From assembly GCF_000349565.1 (NCBI RefSeq), contig NZ_APJN01000018.1, positions 1 through 64,000 on the forward strand: a stretch of 64,000 nt of DNA, written 5' to 3'. Below the pieces are notes generated by a model. It saw only the letters and a program-made list of their open reading frames with translations. It had not been told where the DNA came from and ran no database searches. Position 1 is the first letter of the stretch, and every line of letters starts with the position of its first letter. Below are positions 16,177 to 24,813 of the stretch, in pieces. Position numbers and translations under genes: made by a program. This stretch comes from Curtobacterium flaccumfaciens UCD-AKU. Its GTDB lineage: Bacteria; Actinomycetota; Actinomycetes; Actinomycetales; Microbacteriaceae.

Positions 16177-18624
16177 CTACAGCTTCTCGATCGGGGCGAT
16201 CTTGATGAGGAGCTTCTTGCGGCCCGCGGAGTCGAACGCGATCTCGGCGATGCGCTTGGCACCCTGCCCCGTCACCGCGGACACCGTGCCCTCGCCGAAG
16301 TCGACGTGCTTGATGCGGTCGCCGGCGACGAGTTCCATGTCCCCGTTGTCGCGCACCTGGCCGGACACCCGGTTCGCCCACTCGGTCTTCGGACGGGTCT
16401 TCGAGGCTGCTGCTGCACGGTCGTACGATCCGCCGCCCCAGCCACCACCACCGCGGTAGCCACCGCCGCCGCCACCACCGTTGAAGCCACCGTCGCGCTT
16501 GGCGTTCAGGGCCCGGGGCTGCGTGCCACCGCGGCTGTTCGCCATGCCCGGCGACTGCTTCCACTCGATGAGCCCCTCGGGGATCTCCTGCAGGAAGCGC
16601 GACGGCATCGCCACGTTGACGTCGCCGAACTGCGCACGGGTCATCGCGAGCGACAGGAACAGGACCTTCTTGGCGCGGGTGATGCCGACGTAGAACAGCC
16701 GGCGCTCTTCCGACGGACCACCGGGTTCGTTGGCGGACATCCGGTGCGGGAGCAGGTCTTCCTCGACACCGGTCAGGAACACCGCGTCGTACTCCAGGCC
16801 CTTCGCGGTGTGCAGGGTCATCAGCGAGACCGTGCCCGAGGAGTCGTCGAGCTCGTCCGCCGCTGCGACCAACGAGACCTCGGTCAGGAAGTCCGACAGG
16901 GTGCCCTCGGGGTTGTTCTTCTGGAACTCACGCGTCACGGCCACGAGCTCGTCGATGTTGTCGGCGCGGGCGGCGTCCTGCGCGTCGGGCGACTTCCGCA
17001 GGTTGTCGAGCAGCCCGGAGCCGTCGAGCAGCTGCGTCAGGGTGTCGACCACCGGTTGCGTCTGCGCCTTCTCGGACACGGCGTCGAGCAGCGCCGCGAA
17101 CTCCGTGATGGCGTTCCGCACCTTCGGCCCGAACCCGAGTTCACCCGCGTGCCGCAGGGCGTCGCGCATCGTGGTCTCGTGCTCGTCGGCGTAGCGCTGC
17201 AGCGTGGTCTCGGTGACCGACCCGATGCCGCGCTTCGGCACGTTGAGGATGCGGCGCAGGGCCATCGGGTCGGCCGGGTTGGCGACCGTGATCAGGTACG
17301 CCATGGCGTCCTTGATCTCGGCGCGCTCGTAGAACTTGGTGCCGCCGAGCACCCGGTACGGGATCGCCGCACGGATGAAGATCTCCTCCAGCGCACGGGT
17401 CTGCGAGTTGGTCCGGTAGAACACCGCCATGTCGCGGTAGTCCATGCCGTCTTCCCGCAGGCGCTGGATCTCGTCGGCGACGAACTGCGCCTCGTCGTGG
17501 CCGGTGTACCCGGTGAAGCCGACGATCTTCTCGCCGGCACCGACATCGGTGAACAGGCTCTTCGCCTGGCGGTCGAAGTTGTTCGCGATGACGGCGTTCG
17601 CGGCGTCGAGGATGTTCTGCGTCGACCGGTAGTTCTGCTCGAGCAGGATCGTCTTGGAGTTCGGGAAGTCCCGCTCGAACTCGACGATGTTGCGGATGTC
17701 CGCCCCGCGGAAGGCGTAGATCGACTGGTCGGAGTCACCGACCACCGTCAGGGACGCGGGCGCGATCGAGCCGTCGGTCTCGCGCATCCGGGCGACGTGC
17801 TGCCCGGAGTCCTCGAGCTTGTCGACCTGTTCGACCGGCACCGGGCGGGTGAGCTCACGGATCAGGGCGTACTGGGCGTGGTTCGTGTCCTGGTACTCGT
17901 CGACCAGGATGTACCGGAAGCGCCGCTGGTACAGGGCGGCGACGTCCGGGAAGGCGCGGAACAGGAACACCGTCTGGCCGATGAGGTCGTCGAAGTCGAA
18001 CGCGTTCGCCCGGCGGAGCTCGTTCGTGTAGCGCCGGAACACCTCGGTGAACATGACTTCCTGCGGGTCGTTCACGTTGATGTTGCGCGCGTAGGTGTCG
18101 ATGTCCTGCAGCTCGTTCTTGAGCTTCGAGATCTTCGACGCCGCGGCACCCACGGTCAGCCCGAGGGAGTCGGCTTCGAGCTCCTTGATGATCCGCTTCA
18201 GCAGCGCCTTGGAGTCGGCGGAGTCGTAGATCGTGAACGACTGCGGGAACCCGAACCGCTCGGCTTCGCGCCGCAGGATGCGCACGCACGCCGAGTGGAA
18301 GGTGGAGATCCACATCCCCTCGGCCTCGCCGCCCACCAGCGCCCGGACACGCTCGCGCATCTCGGCGGCGGCCTTGTTCGTGAACGTGATCGCCAGGATC
18401 TGCGACGGCCAGGCTTCGCGGTTGGCGAGCAGCAGCGCGATGCGGCGGGTGAGCACGCTCGTCTTGCCGGAACCGGCACCGGCCACGATCAGCAGGGACT
18501 CGCCGCGGTACTCGACGGCTTCCTTCTGCTGGGGGTTCAGACCCGCGGTGAACGGGTCTTGGTACGCGCGGGCACCGGCGCCCGGTTCGGGCGTCGATTC
18601 GAAGGGGTCGAGCACGATCGTCAT
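16177..18624 (-). CDS. pcrA: ATP-dependent DNA helicase PcrA/UvrD
   Basis: 815 residues. Superfamily 1A helicase: Q-motif LNPQQKEAV, Walker A AGAGSGKT (about residues 48-55), motif II VDEYQDTN, QSIYAFRGAD (motif III), QNYRST (IV), and LMTLHTAKGLEYDAVFL plus VGITRAKK (V/VI). It unwinds DNA in repair and rolling-circle or transcription-coupled processes. A Gly-rich linker (about residues 705-730) precedes the C-terminal Tudor-like domain (DRIKHVDFGEGTVSAV). The ATG is 9 nt from a TAGACT -10 box (18634-18639), so the leader is at most a few nucleotides. Confidence 0.95.
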   Translation of the reverse strand: MTIVLDPFESTPEPGAGARAYQDPFTAGLNPQQKEAVEYRGESLLIVAGAGSGKTSVLTRRIALLLANREAWPSQILAITFTNKAAAEMRERVRALVGGEAEGMWISTFHSACVRILRREAERFGFPQSFTIYDSADSKALLKRIIKELEADSLGLTVGAAASKISKLKNELQDIDTYARNINVNDPQEVMFTEVFRRYTNELRRANAFDFDDLIGQTVFLFRAFPDVAALYQRRFRYILVDEYQDTNHAQYALIRELTRPVPVEQVDKLEDSGQHVARMRETDGSIAPASLTVVGDSDQSIYAFRGADIRNIVEFERDFPNSKTILLEQNYRSTQNILDAANAVIANNFDRQAKSLFTDVGAGEKIVGFTGYTGHDEAQFVADEIQRLREDGMDYRDMAVFYRTNSQTRALEEIFIRAAIPYRVLGGTKFYERAEIKDAMAYLITVANPADPMALRRILNVPKRGIGSVTETTLQRYADEHETTMRDALRHAGELGFGPKVRNAITEFAALLDAVSEKAQTQPVVDTLTQLLDGSGLLDNLRKSPDAQDAARADNIDELVAVTREFQKNNPEGTLSDFLTEVSLVAAADELDDSSGTVSLMTLHTAKGLEYDAVFLTGVEEDLLPHRMSANEPGGPSEERRLFYVGITRAKKVLFLSLAMTRAQFGDVNVAMPSRFLQEIPEGLIEWKQSPGMANSRGGTQPRALNAKRDGGFNGGGGGGGYRGGGGWGGGSYDRAAAASKTRPKTEWANRVSGQVRDNGDMELVAGDRIKHVDFGEGTVSAVTGQGAKRIAEIAFDSAGRKKLLIKIAPIEKL

Positions 18625-18636
18625 GTCCGGAACAGT

Positions 18637-19647
18637 CTAGGCGGGACCCCCGACAGCGGACCGGGCGAGCACCGCCAGGTCCGTGTGGTCGGCGAACACG
18701 CCGTCGAGTCCGGTGCGGATGACCGAGGTGAACCAGCGTTCCCAGTCGCCGAAGGCCGCGACGTCCCCGCCGCGACGCAACGGCGACGGCAGGAACCGGT
18801 TCTCCGGCCGGAGGGTCCACGTGTACACCGCGAGCCCGGCGGCGTGGGCACGGTCGACGATCGCGCTGCGCACCGGCGTCGGGTCGTCGAGCGCGACGCT
18901 GTCCACGCCGGCCATCAGGGTGCCGAGGTCGACGCTGATGCCGTGGAACTCGGTTGCGAACGACGCGAGCGCGTCCTCGGAGCGCTCGGCGGCGTAGGTC
19001 GGGGCGAGCGCCCCGTGGGACGCGACCTCGTCCGCGGCGCTGCCACGGGCCTCCTGGAGGTACACGAGCCGACCACCGGTCGCCCGCTCGCGCAGGTCCC
19101 GCAACACGCCCTTCTCGAAGCTCTCCACCGTCAGCCGCTCGTCCTGCCGCCACCCGGCCTCGCCGAGCGTGGCGTCGACGAGCTCGCCCATCGGGAACCC
19201 GGCGCGGTCGAAGGACGCGGCGTGCTTGACCTCGGCGACGAGCCCGACCGGGCGGGGCGCCGCGTCGAGGATCGCGAGCAGGTCGACGAACCGCAGGATC
19301 GGCTGCGCGCCGTCGTGCTCGGCGGATCCCGGGCGCAGCGCGGGCAGGCGCTCGCGGGTGCGGAGCGTCTGCAGCTGCGCCCACGTGAAGTCCTCGGTGA
19401 ACCAGCCCGTCAGCGTCTGGCCGTCGACGGTCTTCGTCGTGCGCAGGTGCCGGAACTCGGCGTGGTCGGCGACGTCCGTGGTGCCCGAGACCTCGTTCTC
19501 GTGCCGGAGCACCAGGACGCCGTCCTTCGTGGGCACGAGGTCCGGTTCGATCGCGTCGGCGCCGAGTTCGATGGCCAGGTCGTACGCGCTCCGCGAGTGC
19601 TCGGGGCGGTAGCCGGACGCGCCGCGGTGGGCGATCACGAGGGTCAT
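18637..19647 (-). CDS. Glycerophosphodiester phosphodiesterase
   Basis: 336 residues. It begins MTLVIAHRGASGYRPEHS, the GDPD HRG-E metal/catalytic motif, followed by EPDLVPTKDGVLVLRHE (about residues 37-53) and VAEVKH. No signal peptide is seen, so it is predicted cytoplasmic, hydrolysing glycerophosphodiesters to glycerol-3-phosphate and an alcohol (UgpQ-like). The G3P could feed glpD nearby at 27620. ATG 19647 follows TAGGGT by 6 nt, a leaderless arrangement. It is 12 nt from the pcrA start and codirectional, but pcrA has its own -10. Confidence 0.9.
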   Translation of the reverse strand: MTLVIAHRGASGYRPEHSRSAYDLAIELGADAIEPDLVPTKDGVLVLRHENEVSGTTDVADHAEFRHLRTTKTVDGQTLTGWFTEDFTWAQLQTLRTRERLPALRPGSAEHDGAQPILRFVDLLAILDAAPRPVGLVAEVKHAASFDRAGFPMGELVDATLGEAGWRQDERLTVESFEKGVLRDLRERATGGRLVYLQEARGSAADEVASHGALAPTYAAERSEDALASFATEFHGISVDLGTLMAGVDSVALDDPTPVRSAIVDRAHAAGLAVYTWTLRPENRFLPSPLRRGGDVAAFGDWERWFTSVIRTGLDGVFADHTDLAVLARSAVGGPA

Positions 19648-19653
19648 GGCGCG

Positions 19654-19659
19654 ACCCTA
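19654..19659 (-). promoter_or_regulatory. -10 box of leaderless GDPD promoter
   Basis: TAGGGT (minus strand), 6 nt before ATG 19647, with no Shine-Dalgarno sequence between them. Confidence 0.5.
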
Positions 19660-19753
19660 CTTGCCCGGGATGACGAGCGGGCCACCTGTGTCGCGGGACA
19701 CACTCGTCGCGCCGGGGACCGCCGTTCCCAGCGCCGACGCCGAGCATCACCGC

Positions 19754-20749
19754 ATGACCGTCCGATCGCTCTCCACCGCCGTCGAGGCCCGGATCGACCG
19801 GGCCGCACGCCGTGTGCTCGACGCCGGGCACCGACCGCACCGACCCGTCCGCGTGTTCGTCACCGAGTTCCTGGTGTTCGGTGCGAAGCAGGCCTGGGCG
19901 TGTGCGTTCGGGGCGCTGCTGCTCGCGACGATGGCCCTCGGGCACCTGACCGTGCCGGCCCCGATGCGGAACGACGTCCTGACGACCGCGGCCGTGCTGC
20001 TGCAGGTCGGCATGCTCGTGTTCGGGCTCGAGACCGTACGGGAACTCCGGGTGGTGGTGCTGTTCCACGTCGTCGGCACCGTGATGGAGGTGTTCAAGAC
20101 CCACATGGGCTCGTGGACCTACGAACCCGGAGGGCTGCTCGTCGTCGCCGGGGTGCCGCTGTTCTCGGGGTTCATGTACGGGGCCGTCGGGTCGTACATG
20201 GTCAGGGTCCACCGGCTGTTCGACCTGCGGTTCGACCGGTACCCGCGGCAGTGGCTGCTGGCGGTCGTCGCGGGCGGCGTCTACCTGAACTTCTTCGGAC
20301 ACCACTTCGTCGCCGACGCAAGGTATGTCCTGCTGGCGCTCGTGCTGCTGCTCTTCGCCCGCACCACCATGGACGTCCGGATCCACCGGGCGACGATGCG
20401 GATGCCCGTGCTCGTCGCGATGGGGTTGGTGGCCGTGTTCGTCTGGGCAGCCGAGAACGTCGCGACCTGGGCCGGGGCGTGGAGCTACCCGGCGCAGCTC
20501 GCCGCCTGGCACCCGGTGGCCCCGACGAAGATCGTGGCGTGGTTCCTGCTCATGACGATCTCGGTCGCGCTCGTGACCTGGTTGTACCCGGCGTCACCCG
20601 CGGGCTCCCCGCGCTCGACGGCGGACTCTCGACGTCTTCGAGGCGCGCGTGCAGCGGGCGACCCTAGGCTTCCCTCGTCGGGGCCCGCTGGGCCCGCGTC
20701 CGCTCGCCGCGAATCCTCAGCCTTCCGCGACCGAGCGCACCTAGGCTGA
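19754..20749 (+). CDS. DUF817 family integral membrane protein
   Basis: 331 residues from ATG 19754; the frame opens at 19646, but the upstream part is compositionally unlike protein. FVTEFLVFGAKQAWACAFGALLLA matches the characteristic start of DUF817, and about eight hydrophobic segments follow to residue 280 (including LFHVVGTVMEVFKTHMGSW and GVPLFSGFMYGAVGSY). Function is unknown in the family. The C-terminal 45 residues are basic and low-complexity, lie over a TAGGCT box and may be poorly conserved. Divergent from GDPD. Confidence 0.8.
   Translation: MTVRSLSTAVEARIDRAARRVLDAGHRPHRPVRVFVTEFLVFGAKQAWACAFGALLLATMALGHLTVPAPMRNDVLTTAAVLLQVGMLVFGLETVRELRVVVLFHVVGTVMEVFKTHMGSWTYEPGGLLVVAGVPLFSGFMYGAVGSYMVRVHRLFDLRFDRYPRQWLLAVVAGGVYLNFFGHHFVADARYVLLALVLLLFARTTMDVRIHRATMRMPVLVAMGLVAVFVWAAENVATWAGAWSYPAQLAAWHPVAPTKIVAWFLLMTISVALVTWLYPASPAGSPRSTADSRRLRGARAAGDPRLPSSGPAGPASARRESSAFRDRAHLG
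20742..20747 (+). promoter_or_regulatory. -10 box upstream of Bax inhibitor-1 gene
   Basis: TAGGCT overlaps the stop of the DUF817 gene; an AAGAGGA ribosome site precedes ATG 20781. This one has a normal short leader, unlike many neighbours. Confidence 0.4.
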
Positions 20750-20780
20750 GAGGACTCGAATCTCCTAGGAAGAGGACACC

Positions 20781-21653
20781 ATGGCCTTCAAGCCCGGTTT
20801 CGACCAGTCCCCCGCCTTCAACGCACAGGGGGCAAACACCTGGGGCGGGCGCGGTGCTGGTCAGCAGCAGGCCGGCTGGGGACAGACCCCGCAGCAGGCA
20901 CAGGGCGGCATGACCCCCGAGCAGCTGCAGTACATGTACGACCGCCCGACTGCGTCCCCGGTGGACACCGACCGCATGTCGTACGAAGACACCATCGTCA
21001 AGACGCTGCTCGCGTTCGGCGTGCTCGTCGTCGGTGCGGTGGCCGGTTGGAACCTGCCGCCGGCCGTCTGGGTCGTCGGCGCGCTCGTCGGGTTCGTCCT
21101 GGCGCTCGTCAACACCTTCAAGAAGAAGCCGTCGCCGGGTCTGATCCTGACGTACGCGTTCTTCGAGGGGCTGTTCGTCGGCGGTATCTCGAACTACTTC
21201 CAGACTGCGTTCCCCGAAGCTGACGGCATCGTCGCGCAGGCGGTGTTCGGCACGCTCGGTGTGTTCTTCGTCACCCTGCTGCTGTTCCGCTCCGGCAAGG
21301 TCCGCGCGACCCCGAAGGCCACGCGCTTCTTCCTGATCGCGATGGTCGGGTACATGGCGTTCTCGCTCGTCAACCTGGTCCTGATGTGGACCGGCGTGAC
21401 GCAGAGCGCGTTCGGCCTGATGGGCGTGACGCTCTTCGGCATCCCGCTCGGTGTGCTCATCGGCATCTTCGTGGTCGTCATGGCGGCGTACTCGCTGATC
21501 CTCGACTTCGACCAGATCAAGACCGGTGTCGAGCGCGGCGCACCCCGCATCTACGCCTGGACCGCGGCGTTCGGCCTGATCGTGACGCTCGTCTGGCTGT
21601 ACCTCGAGATCCTGCGCATCCTCGCCATCATCGCGAGCAGCTCGCGCAACTAG
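20781..21653 (+). CDS. Bax inhibitor-1/YccA family membrane protein
   Basis: 290 residues. A cytoplasmic Gln/Gly-rich N-terminus (about residues 1-60) is followed by seven hydrophobic segments typical of the actinobacterial Bax1-I/YccA family, with FFEGLFVGGISNYF (about 132) and the C-terminal SLILDFDQIKTGVERG (about 236-251), whose acidic residues line the ion path in family members. A possible Ca2+/H+ leak channel; the role in bacteria is unsettled. A strong RBS (AAGAGGA) lies 6 nt upstream. It is followed by a hairpin terminator at 21667. Confidence 0.88.
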   Translation: MAFKPGFDQSPAFNAQGANTWGGRGAGQQQAGWGQTPQQAQGGMTPEQLQYMYDRPTASPVDTDRMSYEDTIVKTLLAFGVLVVGAVAGWNLPPAVWVVGALVGFVLALVNTFKKKPSPGLILTYAFFEGLFVGGISNYFQTAFPEADGIVAQAVFGTLGVFFVTLLLFRSGKVRATPKATRFFLIAMVGYMAFSLVNLVLMWTGVTQSAFGLMGVTLFGIPLGVLIGIFVVVMAAYSLILDFDQIKTGVERGAPRIYAWTAAFGLIVTLVWLYLEILRILAIIASSSRN

Positions 21654-21666
21654 AACCACCGCACAC

Positions 21667-21699
21667 ACGAAGGGCCCCGGCGCTGCCGAGGCCCTTCGT
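21667..21699 (+). terminator. Hairpin terminator after Bax inhibitor-1 gene
   Basis: ACGAAGGGCC (21667-21676) pairs with GGCCCTTCGT (21690-21699) around a 13-nt GC-rich loop; GGCCCTTCGTC(G)TT-type ends recur at other terminators in this window. Confidence 0.7.
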
Positions 21700-21778
21700 C
21701 GTTCCCGGGCCGGTGGTCGGCGACGGCCGGGGCGGTGGCGGTGGCGGGAGGCAGTGGCGGTGGCGGCGGCGGTCCCGG

Positions 21779-21893
21779 GTGGTCACAACACCCCGCCGGT
21801 CGCCCGCCGAGTGGTCACGAAGCGTCGCCGGAGCCGGGGCCAGTCGACACTTCGTGACCCCTCGGCACCGGGCCCGCGGGGTGTTGTGACCAC
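21779..21893. repeat. Nested inverted repeat (GGTCAC-type), between converging genes
   Basis: The outer arms GTGGTCACAACACCCCGC (21779-21796) and its exact complement (21876-21893) enclose inner arms GAGTGGTCACGAAGCGTCG (21809-21827) and 21845-21863 with two mismatches. Each arm starts with GGTCAC[A/G]A, so the element carries four copies of one motif, two in each direction. It fills most of the 344-bp gap between the Bax inhibitor-1 gene and guaA, besides the two terminators; 21700-21778 is GGTGGCGG-rich with no gene. Confidence 0.75.
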
Positions 21894-21947
21894 TCAACGA
21901 CCCCGTCAGCACCGCCCGCCGCTCCGGCAGCGCCCCCGGACGCACGA

Positions 21948-21978
21948 AGGCCCGGCACGCGTGACGCGTACCGGGCCT
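21948..21978 (-). terminator. Hairpin terminator of guaA
   Basis: AGGCCCGG-C-ACGCG / CGCGT-A-CCGGGCCT (21948-21961 with 21965-21978), one C/A mismatch, 3-nt loop, 20 nt past the guaA stop. Confidence 0.7.
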
Positions 21979-21997
21979 CCCGTCGCTCAGGGGAGCC

Positions 21998-23578
21998 CTA
22001 CTCCCACTCGATCGTCCCCGGCGGCTTCGACGTGACGTCGAGCACGACCCGGTTGACGTCGGGCACCTCGTTCGTGATGCGGTTCGAGATCTTCGCCAGG
22101 GTGTCGTACGGCAGACGCGTCCAGTCGGCGGTCATGGCGTCCTCGGACGAGACCGGACGGAGCACGATCGGGTGGCCGTAGGTCCGGCCGTCGCCCTGCA
22201 CGCCCACGGAGCGGACGTCGGCGAGCAGCACGACCGGGCACTGCCAGATCTCCTCGTCGAGGCCGGCCGCGGTGAGTTCTTCGCGGGCGATCTTGTCGGC
22301 CGCGCGGAGCAGTTCGAGCCGGTCCTTCGTGACCTCGCCGACGATGCGGATGCCGAGGCCGGGCCCGGGGAACGGCTGGCGACCGACGATGACCTCGGGC
22401 AGGCCGAGCTCGCGACCGACGGCACGGACCTCGTCCTTGAACAGGGTGCGCAGCGGCTCGACGAGCTCGAACGTCATGTCCTCGGGCAGGCCGCCGACGT
22501 TGTGGTGCGACTTGATGTTCGCGGTGCCCGCTCCGCCGCCGGACTCGACGACGTCCGGGTAGAGCGTGCCCTGCACGAGGAACTTGACCTCGGCATCGGA
22601 GTCGGACGCCTGGGCCTCGAGCACGAGCGCCTCGGCTGCGCCCTCGAACGTGCGGATGAACTCGCGCCCGATGATCTTGCGCTTCTGCTCGGGGTCGCTC
22701 ACGCCGGCGAGGGCGTCGAGGAACTGCTGCTCGGCGTCGATCGTGATGAGCCGGACACCGGTGGAGGCGACGTAGTCCTCTTCCACCTGCTTGCGCTCGT
22801 CGGCCCGCAGGAGTCCGTGGTCCACGAAGACGCAGGTGAGCTGGTCGCCGACGGCCTTGTGCACCAGGGCTGCGGCGACGGCGGAGTCGACACCACCGGA
22901 GAGACCGGCGATGACCCGTGCGGAGCCGACCTGCTCGCGGATGCGGGCGACCTGCTCCTCGATGACGTTGCTGGAGTTCCAGTCGCCGGGCAGGCCCGCG
23001 GCACGGTGCAGGAAGTTCTCGAGCACGGCCTGGCCGTACACGGAGTGCTTGACCTCGGGGTGCCACTGCACGCCGTAGAGCTTGCGCTCGTCGGACGCGA
23101 ACGCCGCGACGGGCGTCGATGCGCTCGAGGCGAGCACCTCGAAGCCGGCCGGTGCCTTGGCCACGGAGTCGCCGTGCGACATCCACGTCACCTGGTCCGC
23201 CGGCTGGTCGCCGAGCAGAGTGCTGGTGCCGGGGGCGAGGGTCACGTCGGTGGCGCCGTACTCGCGCAGCCCGGTGTTCGCGACCTCGCCACCGAGGGCG
23301 GTCGCCATGGCCTGGAAGCCGTAGCAGATGCCGAGCACGGGGACGCCGAGGTCGAGGATGTCACCGTCGAGGGACGGCGCGCCTTCTTCGTACACGGACG
23401 ACGGACCACCGGACAGCACGATGGCCGCCGGGTCCTTGGCGCGGATCTCGTCCGCGGTGATGGAGTGCGGCACGATCTCGCTGTAGACGTTCGCTTCACG
23501 GACCCGACGCGCGATGAGCTGCGCGTACTGGGCCCCGAAGTCGACGACGAGGACGGGACGCTGTTCGGTCTCGCTCAC
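21998..23578 (-). CDS. guaA: GMP synthase (glutamine-hydrolysing)
   Basis: 526 residues, normal length. The N-terminal class I amidotransferase has [10 protein letters not shown] with the catalytic Cys and GVQWHPEV with His; the ATP-pyrophosphatase domain has [15 protein letters not shown] (about residues 233-247), and the C-terminal dimerisation domain ends IEWE. It converts XMP, ATP and glutamine to GMP. GTG 23578 overlaps the stop of the DUF3817 gene (GTGA), so it is translated from a two-gene transcript. Two IMPDH-family genes (guaB3, guaB) lie 6-14 kb away. Confidence 0.97.
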   Translation of the reverse strand: MSETEQRPVLVVDFGAQYAQLIARRVREANVYSEIVPHSITADEIRAKDPAAIVLSGGPSSVYEEGAPSLDGDILDLGVPVLGICYGFQAMATALGGEVANTGLREYGATDVTLAPGTSTLLGDQPADQVTWMSHGDSVAKAPAGFEVLASSASTPVAAFASDERKLYGVQWHPEVKHSVYGQAVLENFLHRAAGLPGDWNSSNVIEEQVARIREQVGSARVIAGLSGGVDSAVAAALVHKAVGDQLTCVFVDHGLLRADERKQVEEDYVASTGVRLITIDAEQQFLDALAGVSDPEQKRKIIGREFIRTFEGAAEALVLEAQASDSDAEVKFLVQGTLYPDVVESGGGAGTANIKSHHNVGGLPEDMTFELVEPLRTLFKDEVRAVGRELGLPEVIVGRQPFPGPGLGIRIVGEVTKDRLELLRAADKIAREELTAAGLDEEIWQCPVVLLADVRSVGVQGDGRTYGHPIVLRPVSSEDAMTADWTRLPYDTLAKISNRITNEVPDVNRVVLDVTSKPPGTIEWE

Positions 23579-24021
23579 CGAGCGGCCTCCTTCTCACGCT
23601 GCTGGGCAGCGATCAGCTCGTGGTAGGTGTCCATGGCCCGCTGCTGCATGCGGTGTTCGACCACGAAGGACATGAACGGGATGATGCCCCCGAGGGCGAT
23701 GAGCAGGAAGCGCGACGGCCTCCAGCGCATGATGCTCCACAGACGGAAGTCCGTGAAGAGGTAGAGCACGTACAGCCAGCCGTGGGCGATGAGGATCGCG
23801 ATCGACAGGTTGAACGTGCCCGGGGTCTCGCCCGCCGTGCCGTTGGGCACGAAGAACGGACCGTTGCCGAGCTGCATCTCGAGCTGCAGCGGCGTGTACT
23901 TGATGATGACCTCGACCACCAGGGCGAGCAGCAGCACACCGGTGATGTACGCCGAGACGCGGTACCACTTCACCGCCCCCGGGATCTTGGGGATGTCACG
24001 GGTTCGGACGGTCAGGGCCAT
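23575..24021 (-). CDS. DUF3817 family membrane protein
   Basis: 148 residues, three hydrophobic segments ([59 protein letters not shown]). This DUF3817 protein commonly precedes guaA in actinobacteria; its function is unknown. ATG 24021 follows TAGGAT by 7 nt, so the guaA transcript is probably leaderless. The last 30 residues are a charged helix ([20 protein letters not shown]). Confidence 0.85.
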   Translation of the reverse strand: MALTVRTRDIPKIPGAVKWYRVSAYITGVLLLALVVEVIIKYTPLQLEMQLGNGPFFVPNGTAGETPGTFNLSIAILIAHGWLYVLYLFTDFRLWSIMRWRPSRFLLIALGGIIPFMSFVVEHRMQQRAMDTYHELIAAQQREKEAAR

Positions 24022-24028
24022 GCCGGCA

Positions 24029-24034
24029 ATCCTA
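24029..24034 (-). promoter_or_regulatory. -10 box of leaderless DUF3817-guaA promoter
   Basis: TAGGAT (minus strand) is 7 nt before ATG 24021 and overlaps the stop codon of the SURF1 gene. Confidence 0.5.
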
Positions 24035-24808
24035 CCGTCGGAGCGCGTCGGCTTCGGTGGCGAGCGCTGCCTCGCGCTCCTCTTCCTGCTCGCGCTCCCA
24101 GGCGTCCTTCACGAACCGGTACCAGAGGAACACGGCGAAGCCGGCGAAGACGACCCACTCGATCGCGTAGAACAGGTTGAGCCAGTCGAACTGGACCTCG
24201 CGCGACGGTGCACGGTCGGCGATGGTGCCGAGGTCGGCGGCCTTCGCGGTGGTGCCGTCGGCGACGACGTACCCGAGGTACATGCGGTCGTCGAAGGCCT
24301 GCCAGGTGTTCACGAACCGGGCGGGGGCGACTGCGGAGTACTCGCCCTTCTTGTAGGCGTCCTGGTCGGGCGACTCCGCCGGGTAGTAGCGGCCCTGGAT
24401 CGTGAGCGTCTGGCCGTCCGCCAGGCGCTCGCCCCCGGCGACGGCGGCCGACCGCTGGTCGGACCACCCGATGACGACCGGGAGGCTCGCCCCACCATCC
24501 GAGTCCACCAGGTGCCCGACGGTCTGGTACTTCCCACCCCCGGTGCGGCCGGTCAGGACGGTGGTGTCGTCGGCGACGAAGGTCCCGGTGACGGTCACCT
24601 TCTGCCCGGCGAGGCTCTCGCTGACGGGGCGTTCGGGGGTCGTGACCGCCTCGAGCGTGCGGCGGGTCTCGGTGGTCGCCGGCAGGGGCTTGCCGTTGGC
24701 GATGGACCGCTCGAGCTGCCACTTGCCCAGCCCGGCGAACACCGCCGCCAGCACGAGCGCCAGCAACAGCAGCGCGATCCACCTCGGTCGTCGGGCAACG
24801 GCCCACAT
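24032..24808 (-). CDS. SURF1 family cytochrome oxidase biogenesis protein
   Basis: 258 residues with one transmembrane helix at each end (WIALLLLALVLAAVFAGLGKWQLER, about residues 10-34, containing the SURF1 GxWQLxR signature; and WLNLFYAIEWVVFAGFAVFLWYRF, about 208-231) and an extracytoplasmic middle domain, the standard SURF1 layout. It assists assembly of the aa3-type terminal oxidase. The C-terminus is a basic/acidic tail. Separated from the antiporter stop by 5 nt, so probably cotranscribed with it. Confidence 0.88.
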   Translation of the reverse strand: MWAVARRPRWIALLLLALVLAAVFAGLGKWQLERSIANGKPLPATTETRRTLEAVTTPERPVSESLAGQKVTVTGTFVADDTTVLTGRTGGGKYQTVGHLVDSDGGASLPVVIGWSDQRSAAVAGGERLADGQTLTIQGRYYPAESPDQDAYKKGEYSAVAPARFVNTWQAFDDRMYLGYVVADGTTAKAADLGTIADRAPSREVQFDWLNLFYAIEWVVFAGFAVFLWYRFVKDAWEREQEEEREAALATEADALRR

Positions 24809-24813
24809 CTGTA

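Noticed and set aside
16306-20667. Very long open frame antisense to pcrA and GDPD
   Set aside because: High-GC shadow frame; Arg/Val/Asp-biased with no domain, and opposite to two clear genes.
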